From assembly GCF_003719825.1 (NCBI RefSeq), contig NZ_RIBS01000011.1, positions 1 to 64,000 of the forward strand: 64,000 nucleotides of DNA. Direction: 5' to 3'. The notes beneath the pieces were generated by a model. It did no database searches, was not told the origin of the DNA, and saw only the letters and a program-made list of their open reading frames with translations. How positions within the stretch are numbered: position 1 is the stretch's first letter; the number at the start of each line of letters is the position of its first letter. The position numbers and the translations under genes were made by a program. Shown here one piece after another: positions 26,418 to 34,859 of the stretch. The stretch is from Montanilutibacter psychrotolerans (GTDB lineage Bacteria > Pseudomonadota > Gammaproteobacteria > Xanthomonadales > Xanthomonadaceae).

Positions 26418-27407
26418 TCAGGCGTTGTCGCCGATGGCGCGCTGCTGGGCAGCATGGGTGGAAGCGCCGGCGGTCGCACCGGTGACGGCGAACTTGGCGA
26501 TGATGGTCATCATCGCGGCGAACCAGCGGATCTCGTTCTTCAGCAGCAACGGCTGGCTCGGCGCGCGCACCGCCTCGACGAACTGGGTGAGTGCCTCGCG
26601 ATAGTGCGCGTGGCCTTCGTCGCGCTCGCCGTACTCGAACCACAGCCCCTGCCAGGTGCGCGCGAACCGCATCGACAGCGCGCGCACGGGACCGGCCGCC
26701 GGGTGGGCGATGAGGTCGTTGAAAAGCAACCCGAGATGGGCATTGAGCTCCCACGGGGTCATCACCACCGGCACATTGACGCGCTCGCACGGGAACGCGT
26801 CGATGCGTCCGGGTTCGGGCGCCAACGCCTGCACGGGCCAGCCGCTGCGCGGCGCATCGTGCGGTCGGCCACGGGCGACGTGTTCCCAGAAGCGGCCACC
26901 GCCGACGGTGTCGACCACCAGGTGCACGCGAGACTCGACCGCGTCGTTGAGCACGCGGTGCTGGCGCCAGGTATCGAAGATCCAGCATTCGCCGGCCGCC
27001 ATGTTGATCGCGGCATCGCCGCACTCGAAGCGCACCGTGGGTTGCGTGACCACGGGCACGTGCACGCGCACGCGCTCGGTCCAGTAGTAGCCCTGGTCGG
27101 CATGGCGGGTGACTTCGGCATGCCCCGACAGGCGCATGAGCCGGCTGCGGCCGACGGTGGCGCCGAGGCTGGCGATCACTTGGCTCAGGTATGGGCAGCG
27201 CAGCAGCTCGGGCGTTGGCGACATCTCGCCAGCGAACGATTCGTTGGCCGGATCGCCACCACTGGCAACCAGCGGCAGCATCGAATTGCCGGCGAACCCT
27301 TGCGGGTGCGGGCGCCAGGGCCCCTCGCCCAACGCGGCGATCTCGGCGGCGAGCAGCGACGCATCGAACGTCAGCGGCAACTGGAGGAACGGCACCTGCA
27401 ACTTCAT
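26418..27407 (-). CDS. Aspartyl/asparaginyl beta-hydroxylase family protein
   Basis: A 329-residue Fe(II)/2-oxoglutarate dioxygenase of the aspartyl/asparaginyl beta-hydroxylase type. The iron and 2-oxoglutarate region reads RLSGHAEVTRHADQGYYW, followed by RVHVPVVTQP and the second-His block WIFDTWRQHRVLNDAVESRVHLVVD. These are the usual jelly-roll elements. The C-terminal third is family-specific and helical. It is the first gene of a two-gene unit with the sulfotransferase. It lies behind the terminator of a TonB-dependent receptor, so it probably has its own promoter; an inverted repeat CCGGT-N5-ACCGG lies 9-23 bp upstream of the start. Confidence 0.85.
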   Translation of the reverse strand: MKLQVPFLQLPLTFDASLLAAEIAALGEGPWRPHPQGFAGNSMLPLVASGGDPANESFAGEMSPTPELLRCPYLSQVIASLGATVGRSRLMRLSGHAEVTRHADQGYYWTERVRVHVPVVTQPTVRFECGDAAINMAAGECWIFDTWRQHRVLNDAVESRVHLVVDTVGGGRFWEHVARGRPHDAPRSGWPVQALAPEPGRIDAFPCERVNVPVVMTPWELNAHLGLLFNDLIAHPAAGPVRALSMRFARTWQGLWFEYGERDEGHAHYREALTQFVEAVRAPSQPLLLKNEIRWFAAMMTIIAKFAVTGATAGASTHAAQQRAIGDNA

Positions 27408-27511
27408 CGAGCGACCCGGTCTGGAACCGGTCTCTATCGTACAGAAGCAGGCGATGGGGCTGGGACCCGCTCACGGGGCGACCCCACACCGGCGACGGGA
27501 CACCGGCAGAC

Positions 27512-27543
27512 AAAAAAACTGCGGCCCCTTTCGGGGCCGCAGT
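27512..27543 (-). terminator. Rho-independent terminator of the TonB receptor gene
   Basis: Read on the minus strand, an 11-bp stem (ACTGCGGCCCC, loop GAAA, GGGGCCGCAGT) ends in seven T residues, 24 bases after the receptor stop codon. It separates the AraC/receptor unit from the hydroxylase/sulfotransferase unit. Confidence 0.92.
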
Positions 27544-27566
27544 CGGACTACTCAGCGATCAATGGA

Positions 27567-30419
27567 TCAGAAGCGCTGCTGGTACTTCAGGTACACGACG
27601 CGACCGATGTCGAAACCGCCGTAGTACGGGAAGGCGCTGTCCGGAGCGGTGAACATGATCGGACCCTGGTGGTCGAACACGTTGTTCGCGCCGATGGCGA
27701 CCGTGGCATCCCACGGAGCCTTCCAGCTGAACTGCACGTCGTGGAACGTGTTGGAACCGGTGCGGCGCAGCGCGGCCGGCTCGTCGTTCGCGATGCGGTC
27801 CGGGTCATTGCACGGACGGTTGGTCACGCACTGCTCGGTCATGCCCGAGTAGTAACGCGCCATGTACGACACCGAGAAGTTGTTCTTCTCCCAGTTGACG
27901 CCCATGTTCGAACGAACGCGGAAGATGCCTTCGTCGCCGACGCGGCCGATGATGACGTCCTTGCCGGCGGCGTTCTGGCCCGCTTCGTCGTACTTGCTGG
28001 TGTACGAGGTCTGCCAGTCAAGCGACACCTTGCCGATCGAGAGCTCCGGCAGACGGTACTTCACGCCCAGGTCGTAACCTTCCGTCTCCATCTCGCCGAG
28101 GTTGGCCAGACCGTAGAACAGGCTGGAGATGTGACCGTCAGCCGCGCGCACGATACCGGCGCAGCGCGAGCTGTTGCCGAGCACGTAGCAGTCACGCAGG
28201 ATGCGGTCGACGTCGTCCTGGATGATCATGTTCTCGATGGTGTACTTGTACCAGTCGAGCGAGATGTCCAGGCCCTGGACCCAACGCGGGCTCCACACGA
28301 GGCCGGCGGTGCGGCTCTTCGAGGTTTCCGGCAGCAGCGCCGGATTGGCGCCGTTGACGAACTGGTCCGGCGTCTGGCACGGGTAGGTCGTGCAGGGCAC
28401 GAGGCCCTGGCCGAGCTGCACGTAGTTCAGCGGAACGCCAGCGCTGGTGCAGGCCGCGTTGCCGTTGACGCTGTTGACCGCACCGCTGCCGCACGGGTCG
28501 GTGTACGACTCGAAGCTGCTGCTGAGGCCGCCGTACAGGTCGTCGATCGTCGGCGCGCGGAAGCCTTCAGCGAAGGTGCCGCGGACCAGCAGTTCGTCGA
28601 GCGGACGCCAGGTGAAGCCGAACTTGCCGTTGGTGGTGTCACCGAAGTTGCTGTAGTCGGAGTAGCGACCGGCAACGTTGACGGTCAGCTCCTTCGCGAA
28701 CGGCATGTCGGCCAGGATCGGGATGTTGAGCTCGAGGTAGAACTCGTCCAGCGAGTACTCGCCCTGGGTGGTCTTCGAACCCAGGCCGGTGCTTTCGCCC
28801 GACTGGCGGAAGGCGTCCGGAGCGAAGCGACCACGCTCCTGGCGGTGCTCGTAGCCGAACGCAACGCCGAGGTCACCGGCGGGCAGCTCGAACAGCGTAC
28901 CGGCCATGTTGGCGGTGTAGCTGGTGGTGCGGGTGTAGCCGGTATCGGTGTAGTACGGGAACAGGAACGCCTGCAGATCCGGATCCGACAGCGAGCCCGG
29001 GCCGTCGACGCCGTGCGGCAGCAACGGGTTCCACGGACGGCACTTGTCGAGGGCGATCGGGCTGGCGACCGTACCGCACTGGGCGATGCCGTCGGCATTG
29101 ATGAACGACGGGCCCAGGGCGCGGCGCGAAGCGATCAGGCTGGCATCGCCGTGCTGGGACTTGGTCACGTTGTTGCGGTTCATCAGCGCGCCGACGTCCC
29201 AATCCCACGCGTTGCCGGCCAGCTCGAAGAAGCCGCTGAGGCCACCGGCGAAGCGGTAGGTCTCAAGCTCGCTCTTGGTGGTGCGCGGCACTTCCCACAG
29301 GCGGCGACGGAACGTCAGAGCGGTACCCGGGGTCGGGTTGAACGCGCTGTCGGCCGAAAGCGGCGTGCCGAAGCTGCCCGACTGGTACGGGTAGCCGGCG
29401 CTCTGCTGGTCGGTGCTGCGGTGGTTGTACAGAACGTCCGCGTTGAACTTGATGTTCTCGGTGACGTCGTAGTTCGCGTTGGCGAACACCGAACGACGCT
29501 CGAGGCCCGTCGTCAGCAGCATCTGCTCGTTGGCGTTGGCGTTCTTGTCCGCGGTGTGCAGGATGTAGTCGGCGCGAACGGTCGGGTTGCCGCCCGGACG
29601 CAGGGTCCACCAGCGGGCAGCCGAGGACGGCGAGCACGGGTCGCAGAACGAACCGTTCTGGCTGACCGGGCTCGAGCCCGAACCCGGGTAGTCCGGACCG
29701 GCATTGCCGGCGGCGCTGAAATCGCGGTCGCGGGCAAACACCGGATCCTGCTTGTAGTACTCGACGGCGAGGGTCATGCCGCCGCGCTCGCCATTGGAGC
29801 CGGTGACGAACGAGAACTGCTGCGTCTCGCCGTCGCCTTCGCTGTACTGGCCGACGTAGGCGGTGGCTTCAGCACCTTCGAAGCGCTTGCGGGTGATCAC
29901 GTTGACCACGCCGGCGATCGCGTCGGAACCGTAGATGGCCGAGGCGCCGTCCTTCAGCACTTCGACGCGGTCGATGGCCGACATCGGGATCTGGCTGAGG
30001 TCCTGCAGGCCGCTGGTGGTAGCGCCAAGACGCTTGCCGTTCATCAGGATCAGGGTGCGCGCGGCGCCCAGATTGCGGATGTCGATGTAGTAACCGCCGG
30101 TGTTTTCGCCGGAGGAAAGCGCTTCGGAGCGCGAGATCTGCGGCGAACCAGCCGAGGTCAGGTTCTGCAGGACGTCTGCAACCGACGTGAAGCCCTGCTT
30201 CTCGATCTCCTGACGGGTCAGGGTGATGATCGGCTGCTGGGTCTCCATCTGGGTGCCGCGAATACGCGAACCGGTGACTTCGATACGGTCGAGCGTGGCG
30301 GTGTCCTGCGCCGCCGGAGCGGTCTCCTGCGCGCCGGCAATCACCGGCACCAGTGCGATGGCGATGCTGGCGGGCAACAGGCCATGCCGGATCGCGCTAC
30401 GCGAACTGCGATAAGTCAT
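27567..30419 (-). CDS. TonB-dependent outer membrane receptor
   Basis: A 950-residue TonB-dependent receptor. The signal peptide spans residues 1-30 (ALVPVIAGAQ). A TonB-box-like TLDRIEVTGSRI is followed by the plug domain to about residue 170 (SVADVLQNL, AGSPQISRSEALSSGENTGG, IYGSDAIAGVVNVITRK). A 22-strand barrel follows and ends in the aromatic Phe expected for BAM recognition. Four cysteine pairs in outer loops suggest disulfides. The ligand is unknown: barrel loops do not reveal it and no siderophore or sugar genes adjoin. GGAGAGAGAT precedes the ATG. It lies 50 bp behind an AraC regulator on the same strand and ends at a strong terminator. Confidence 0.95.
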   Translation of the reverse strand: MTYRSSRSAIRHGLLPASIAIALVPVIAGAQETAPAAQDTATLDRIEVTGSRIRGTQMETQQPIITLTRQEIEKQGFTSVADVLQNLTSAGSPQISRSEALSSGENTGGYYIDIRNLGAARTLILMNGKRLGATTSGLQDLSQIPMSAIDRVEVLKDGASAIYGSDAIAGVVNVITRKRFEGAEATAYVGQYSEGDGETQQFSFVTGSNGERGGMTLAVEYYKQDPVFARDRDFSAAGNAGPDYPGSGSSPVSQNGSFCDPCSPSSAARWWTLRPGGNPTVRADYILHTADKNANANEQMLLTTGLERRSVFANANYDVTENIKFNADVLYNHRSTDQQSAGYPYQSGSFGTPLSADSAFNPTPGTALTFRRRLWEVPRTTKSELETYRFAGGLSGFFELAGNAWDWDVGALMNRNNVTKSQHGDASLIASRRALGPSFINADGIAQCGTVASPIALDKCRPWNPLLPHGVDGPGSLSDPDLQAFLFPYYTDTGYTRTTSYTANMAGTLFELPAGDLGVAFGYEHRQERGRFAPDAFRQSGESTGLGSKTTQGEYSLDEFYLELNIPILADMPFAKELTVNVAGRYSDYSNFGDTTNGKFGFTWRPLDELLVRGTFAEGFRAPTIDDLYGGLSSSFESYTDPCGSGAVNSVNGNAACTSAGVPLNYVQLGQGLVPCTTYPCQTPDQFVNGANPALLPETSKSRTAGLVWSPRWVQGLDISLDWYKYTIENMIIQDDVDRILRDCYVLGNSSRCAGIVRAADGHISSLFYGLANLGEMETEGYDLGVKYRLPELSIGKVSLDWQTSYTSKYDEAGQNAAGKDVIIGRVGDEGIFRVRSNMGVNWEKNNFSVSYMARYYSGMTEQCVTNRPCNDPDRIANDEPAALRRTGSNTFHDVQFSWKAPWDATVAIGANNVFDHQGPIMFTAPDSAFPYYGGFDIGRVVYLKYQQRF

Positions 30420-30446
30420 CTATCTCTCTCCAGAAATACGTTATGA

Positions 30447-30460
30447 GCGTGTTAAAACGC
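30447..30460. promoter_or_regulatory. Palindrome in the AraC-receptor gap
   Basis: GCGTGTTAAAACGC is palindromic in 12 of 14 positions and lies 28-41 bases upstream of the receptor ATG in the only 50-bp gap. It could be a regulator site or a promoter element. Evidence is limited to symmetry and position. Confidence 0.25.
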
Positions 30461-30469
30461 CCAGCAAAA

Positions 30470-31405
30470 CTACGTTCCGGAACGCAGCACTGCTTTGCGT
30501 CCGCCCGCTGCTGGCTTTGCCGCATGTGGCGGGAGACCCGTCGAACGCTTGGGCGCACTGAGCGCGGCGCGGAAGTTCGAGGCCGACATGCCGTGACGGG
30601 CACGGAACGCGCGAGCGAAGCTGCAGCAGTTGTCGAAGCCGCTGGCGGCGGCCACTTCACCGATCATCATCGAGGTGCTGCGAAGCAACTCGGCGGCGTG
30701 ATCCAGGCGCATGCGCGCAGCGGCGGCCTGCGGGCTTTCCTCATAGAGCGAATGGAACGTCTTGGAGAAGTACCAGCTCGAGAAGCTGGTCAGTTCGGCC
30801 AGTTCGCTGATGCGCACGACGCGGTCGCAGTTGCCTTCCAGGTACAGGCGCGCACGCTGCAGACGACCGAACACCTGGCGCTTGCGGGTGCGCGAGCGCC
30901 CCGGGCAACGCGGGATGCGCGCGGAGATCTCGCGCTGCACGGCCGCCAGGTGCAGCAGCAGCGGGCGCAGGGCCTGGTCTTCGATGCCACCGTTGACGCC
31001 GGTCTGCCGCGTCGTCGCCTCGCGCCACAGGCGCAGGGCGATGCGGGCGTCGTGGCGCGACATGCTGCCGCGGCCGGCGTACAGGCCGCAGTCGGCGAAG
31101 CGCGACAGCGCGCGCAGTGCGGAGACGTCGAGCGTCAGGCCGATGGCCAGGCCATCGCGGTCGGCCTGCAGGTGCGGACGGGAATCGCGGTCCAGCGCGA
31201 TCCAGTCACCCCGCCGCATGCGGAACCGACCTTCCTTGGCTTCGATCCAGGAGCTGCCACGCAGCTGCAGCCAGATCGAGAATCGCGTTCCATTGAGTTG
31301 TGCGCTGGCAAGACGCGACACCGCGACACAGGAGGTCTGCGACTCGCCGTCCGTTGCGTCCAGCTGCAGCAGCTGCCCGCGGTCCGCCCAAAAGGTGTTT
31401 TGCAT
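30470..31405 (-). CDS. AraC-family transcriptional regulator
   Basis: A 311-residue protein with a C-terminal AraC DNA-binding region at about residues 190-290. The two helix-turn-helix units are recognisable in ISELAELTSFSSWYFSKTF and IGEVAAASGFDNCCSFARAF. The N-terminal part (residues 1-150) is a sensor of unclear fold without an obvious cupin signature. Its immediate downstream neighbour is the TonB-dependent receptor, transcribed in the same direction, so it probably controls receptor expression in response to the imported compound. Two copies of TTTGCCGAAA lie upstream of its start and could be its own binding sites. Confidence 0.88.
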   Translation of the reverse strand: MQNTFWADRGQLLQLDATDGESQTSCVAVSRLASAQLNGTRFSIWLQLRGSSWIEAKEGRFRMRRGDWIALDRDSRPHLQADRDGLAIGLTLDVSALRALSRFADCGLYAGRGSMSRHDARIALRLWREATTRQTGVNGGIEDQALRPLLLHLAAVQREISARIPRCPGRSRTRKRQVFGRLQRARLYLEGNCDRVVRISELAELTSFSSWYFSKTFHSLYEESPQAAAARMRLDHAAELLRSTSMMIGEVAAASGFDNCCSFARAFRARHGMSASNFRAALSAPKRSTGLPPHAAKPAAGGRKAVLRSGT

Positions 31406-32049
31406 GGATCCCCCCGATCGTTTGCCGAAACTGGCGGGGCGATTTGCCTACATCGACAGGGAGCCATCAGGAAGGTCTGGGGAGGCTTTGCCGAAATCGT
31501 CGCGAATACGCATGCGAAAAAGTTACGAAGAATATTTACTCGGCCAATCAAGCACTTGCCGCCTGTCACTCCGCTGAAACACGACGCCGGCCGCTTCCAT
31601 TCGGCCTCCTGTCGCCGGCACGAAAGCGCGAAACGTGACGCACGCCTCATCGTTGCGCGCCCTGAACTGCGAGTTTGGGCGGCTACCTCCCCGCCCCCCA
31701 TGTCGACACGGCGCATTGGCGGACGATCGCGGGCGCGTGGGCGGCGGCGATTTGCCGGGCCGTCGACTGCCGACCGCGAAAGAACCGGCGCCGCCCGGTT
31801 CGGCCACCCCGCTCCCACCTCCGGCGATGCCATCGCACCTCGCCACCGCCCCGGGGCGCGTCGCACGATCAGTCACACACCTGGGTCGGCGTCCGGGCTC
31901 GGGCGGAGGTGATGTCAACGCCGCAATCGCGGCCCAGCGGTAACGACAAACCCTGCCGGCGGCAGGACCGGCGGAGCGGCGTCGGAGGGGAACACGCACA
32001 TCGCCAGTGGCTGGCGATCGGATGACCCCGCGAAACGGGGCCCGACGGC
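31406..32049. other. Intergenic region, AraC upstream sequence
   Basis: These 644 bases lie upstream of the AraC gene and downstream of the winged-helix regulator. Direct repeats TTTGCCGAAA occur at 31421-31430 and 31487-31496, and an AT-rich stretch at 31511-31540 may carry the AraC promoter. A 5-bp stem with loop (32026-32040, CCCCG and CGGGG) follows the winged-helix gene on the minus strand without a T-run. Open frames here have no coding features I can support. Confidence 0.5.
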
Positions 32050-34440
32050 TTACTTGAACCAGCCCGGCACCAGCGTGCGAGGCTCGGCCGGCAAGGGCAT
32101 GAAGGCGATGTCGGTTCCGTCCTCGACGGTCAGCGACAGGTACATGCTCCGGGTGCGGGAATCCAGGCTGAAACCGTTGGTGCTGGCCAGTCGATCGGCG
32201 ACCAGGCAACGCTTCTTCGCGACCTGGCCGTCGGCCAGGCCGATCTCGCTGAGCATGCTCAGGCAACCGGGCACCTGGTCCAGGTAGACCAACCCGCCCT
32301 CATTGCCCAGCGCCCAGGTCTGGAAACTCCACGGCGCCGGCGCTCTGTCATCGAGACGGCGCACGCTGCCCGGCGACAGGGACAAGTCGACCTGCCACAA
32401 GCCGGCCGCCGACAGCCGCGTGAACAAGGTGCGGCCACGCTGGGCGTCGACGCGCACCATCGACACGTCGTCGATCGCCGCCAACTGGCGCCACGGCGTG
32501 GTGCTGCGGTCGTAGAGCACCAGTTTCGGGCGCCCGTCGTCGTTGCCGGCCAGCACCAGCATCCGTGAGGGATCGGGCAGATAGGACGCCTGCAGGAGGT
32601 TCGCGCGCGGAACCGGCAGAATCGTGACCTGTCCGTTCGACGGCATCACCTCGTGCACGCCGAAGCGGCCCGCGCGATCGCTGCCCACCACCAGCAGGCG
32701 CTGGCTGTCGGCCGACCATTCCGGGATGCGCCGCGTTTCCGGGTGGATGCCCTCGATCTGGCGCAGGGTTTCCGGATGCTCCAGATCGGCCCACCACAGC
32801 CCGAACTTGCCGGAGCGATCCGACGTGAAAGCCAGCTGGCGCCCGTCCGGTGCCACCGCCGGCTGCGTGTCGCGACCGGACGACGCAAACAGGTGCTCGC
32901 GCGCCGGCTCGCCGGTGTGCTTGCCCGACAGCAGTTCGGTGCGGTCGATGCGGAAGATTCCGTACAGCGGCCGTCGCCGCACGAACGCCATGACGCCGGC
33001 CTTGCCCGCGATCGCCGGACTCTGCGCATCGTCCAGGCCCAGGTCGCGCACTTCCCGCGAGGCCATGTCCAGTCGATACAGGCGGGTTTCGCTGTCGATG
33101 CGCCGCCCGAACACGATGCCGTCGCCGTCCGGCAGCCAGTCCCAGCCGCGCAGTTCGGCGCTTTGCCTGGTCAACGCCTCGGCCTTGCCGCCAGCGGCGG
33201 GGATCCGCCACAGGTCGCCCAGTTGCGGATTGCGCACGAACACCAGCCAACGTCCGTCCGGCGAGTAGCGCGGCATGTGGTCGTAGCTTGCGCGCGCGCC
33301 GTCGTATTTCAGCTCGCGGAAAGTACCGCTGGCCAGATCGAGCACCTGCAGGCCGGTCGGCCCGCGCGAGGTCTGCATGCTGCCGAACACCAGGCCCTTT
33401 CCATCGGGCGTCCACGCAAAGCTGAAGAACTCGTTGCGCAGGCAACCGGCGACCGTGCGTTCGGCGCCGCCGTTGGATGCGGCAATCACCACCTGGCATT
33501 GCGCCTCCGGTCCGGCCCGCACGAACGCGATCTCGCGCCCGTCCGGCGACCAGGCGGGCAATCGCTCGGAGACGCCGGGGCGCAGCGTGGCAAGCGGGCG
33601 CGGCTGCGACTGGTCGGTGGCCTGCACCATGATCGCGGTGTCGAATCCGCCCGGCTGGGTGGCCGCGTACGCAATCATCGAGCCGTCCGGCGAAAGCGTC
33701 GGCGACAACTCGAATCCCGGTGACGACGTGATCAGCCGGTACGGCCGATCAGGACCAGAAGGCTGCTTCAACCAGGTCGTGCGCGGCGCCGCGGCAGGCT
33801 CGGCACGCGGCTCGCGCAGCACCAGCACCAGCACCAGGGCGGACACCGCCAACAGCGCAACAGCGGTCACCAGAAACCGTTCGAGTGGCGCGACGCGCAG
33901 GCGCGGCCGGGTGCGTGTGGCGATGGTGTCCAGCGCGGCACTCGCGACGGCCACGGCGTCGGGGCGGTGTGCCGAGGGCGACGTCGACCGCGACGGATCG
34001 TCCGTGCCGACATCGGTCGCCGATTCGTGGGTGTATTCCGCCGTGGATGCGGCGACGGTCGTCGATTCGCCCAACCACTCGACAGACACCAGCAGGCGAT
34101 AGCCGTTCTTGGCGATGGTTTCGATGTAGCGCGGGTCGGTACCGGGAGTCGCGCGCGCCTCGCCGAACGCCTTGCGCAGCTGGGTCACCGCCTGGGTAAC
34201 CACGTCGTTGGTCGGCAAGGTATCGGGCCACACCGCCGCAAGCAGCGCATCGCGACCGACCACCTTGCCGGCGTTGCTTGCCAGCACCTCCAGCACCGCG
34301 ATCGCCTTGGGCGTGACGCGCCGCGCACGCCGTGCGCCCGTTGCACGTATCTCGCGCAGCGACAGATCGACCTCGCAATCGCCCACGCGCAACCGCCCTG
34401 AGGGCAGCGAAGGCGGGGGGAAATCGGGGCGGAAGCTCAT
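32050..34440 (-). CDS. CadC-like winged-helix regulator with TolB-type propeller
   Basis: A 796-residue one-component membrane regulator. Residues about 15-115 are an OmpR/PhoB-type winged helix (RVTPKAIAVLEVLASNAGKVV, VTQAVTQLRKAFGEAR, YIETIAKNGYRLL). A Ser/Thr/Ala-rich linker follows. A single transmembrane helix at about 188-210 (FLVTAVALLAVSALVLVLVL) comes next, then a periplasmic domain of TolB/WD40-like blades with repeated SPDG motifs (LSPDGSMIAYAA, WSPDGREIAFV, WTPDGKGLVFG, YSPDGRWLVFV). The layout matches ToxR/CadC-type regulators, with the propeller as sensor. The signal and target genes are unknown. The upstream region is shared with a candidate small RNA. Confidence 0.9.
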   Translation of the reverse strand: MSFRPDFPPPSLPSGRLRVGDCEVDLSLREIRATGARRARRVTPKAIAVLEVLASNAGKVVGRDALLAAVWPDTLPTNDVVTQAVTQLRKAFGEARATPGTDPRYIETIAKNGYRLLVSVEWLGESTTVAASTAEYTHESATDVGTDDPSRSTSPSAHRPDAVAVASAALDTIATRTRPRLRVAPLERFLVTAVALLAVSALVLVLVLREPRAEPAAAPRTTWLKQPSGPDRPYRLITSSPGFELSPTLSPDGSMIAYAATQPGGFDTAIMVQATDQSQPRPLATLRPGVSERLPAWSPDGREIAFVRAGPEAQCQVVIAASNGGAERTVAGCLRNEFFSFAWTPDGKGLVFGSMQTSRGPTGLQVLDLASGTFRELKYDGARASYDHMPRYSPDGRWLVFVRNPQLGDLWRIPAAGGKAEALTRQSAELRGWDWLPDGDGIVFGRRIDSETRLYRLDMASREVRDLGLDDAQSPAIAGKAGVMAFVRRRPLYGIFRIDRTELLSGKHTGEPAREHLFASSGRDTQPAVAPDGRQLAFTSDRSGKFGLWWADLEHPETLRQIEGIHPETRRIPEWSADSQRLLVVGSDRAGRFGVHEVMPSNGQVTILPVPRANLLQASYLPDPSRMLVLAGNDDGRPKLVLYDRSTTPWRQLAAIDDVSMVRVDAQRGRTLFTRLSAAGLWQVDLSLSPGSVRRLDDRAPAPWSFQTWALGNEGGLVYLDQVPGCLSMLSEIGLADGQVAKKRCLVADRLASTNGFSLDSRTRSMYLSLTVEDGTDIAFMPLPAEPRTLVPGWFK

Positions 34441-34570
34441 CGGCGGCGAAGTCTGGTGACGGATCTGCGGGTCGTCATGTGCCGGAAGCCTCGCCAGAAG
34501 CCAGACGACACACTCCGCAAAGGATGACGGCGACCTGTGGCAGGCGCGATCGAGGACGACATTCTACGGT

Positions 34571-34677
34571 GGTCGGGATCGCCCGCACTGAACGGCAGCG
34601 GCAAACCTCTCTCTCTCTTCCTCCGCAGAGCGTCCCCCCGGACGCCCTGTATTCGCGCCTTCGGGCGCGTTTTTTTT
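34571..34677 (+). ncRNA. Candidate small RNA with C-rich loop (sX13-like architecture)
   Basis: A strong plus-strand terminator at 34654-34677 has no gene in front of it. The preceding sequence has RNA features: a short hairpin CGGG-ATCG-CCCG (34574-34585), a single-stranded CU tract with CTTCCTCC (34606-34624) complementary to ribosome binding sites, and a hairpin GCGTCC, loop CCCC, GGACGC (34630-34645). C-rich loops that bind G-rich ribosome binding sites are the hallmark of the xanthomonad sRNA sX13, about 115 nt long. The 5' end is set by a weak GTGGCA-17-CATTCT promoter and is approximate. No homology search was possible. Confidence 0.55.
34654..34677 (+). terminator. Orphan rho-independent terminator
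   Basis: A 6-bp stem CGCGCC, tetraloop TTCG, GGCGCG, is followed by eight T residues on the plus strand. Both flanking protein genes are on the minus strand, so this terminator must belong to an unannotated plus-strand transcript. Confidence 0.88.
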
Positions 34678-34859
34678 GCCCGCGAAACGCGGTGTTCCGG
34701 GGGCGGCCTGGCTGAACGGCCCCATCGAATTTTCGAGTTGATTTCTTCTGGCGATTCTGCTTGGCAGCCGGCGTTCGCCTCTCGCCAGGACGAGAACACG
34801 CCGACCCGCCGCGATGCCACGGACCCTCGCCTGCACCCGGCTTCGCGCCGGGGCGCGCC

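Noticed and set aside
26454-30446. Open frame of 1330 codons on the plus strand
   Set aside because: It is antisense to the TonB receptor and the hydroxylase. Its product is low-complexity with no domain, and it arises from GC-rich third-position bias.
31635-31943. Possible 102-residue gene in the AraC upstream gap
   Set aside because: The product is Pro/Arg/Gly-rich without a ribosome binding site or recognisable domain, as expected from random GC-rich frames.
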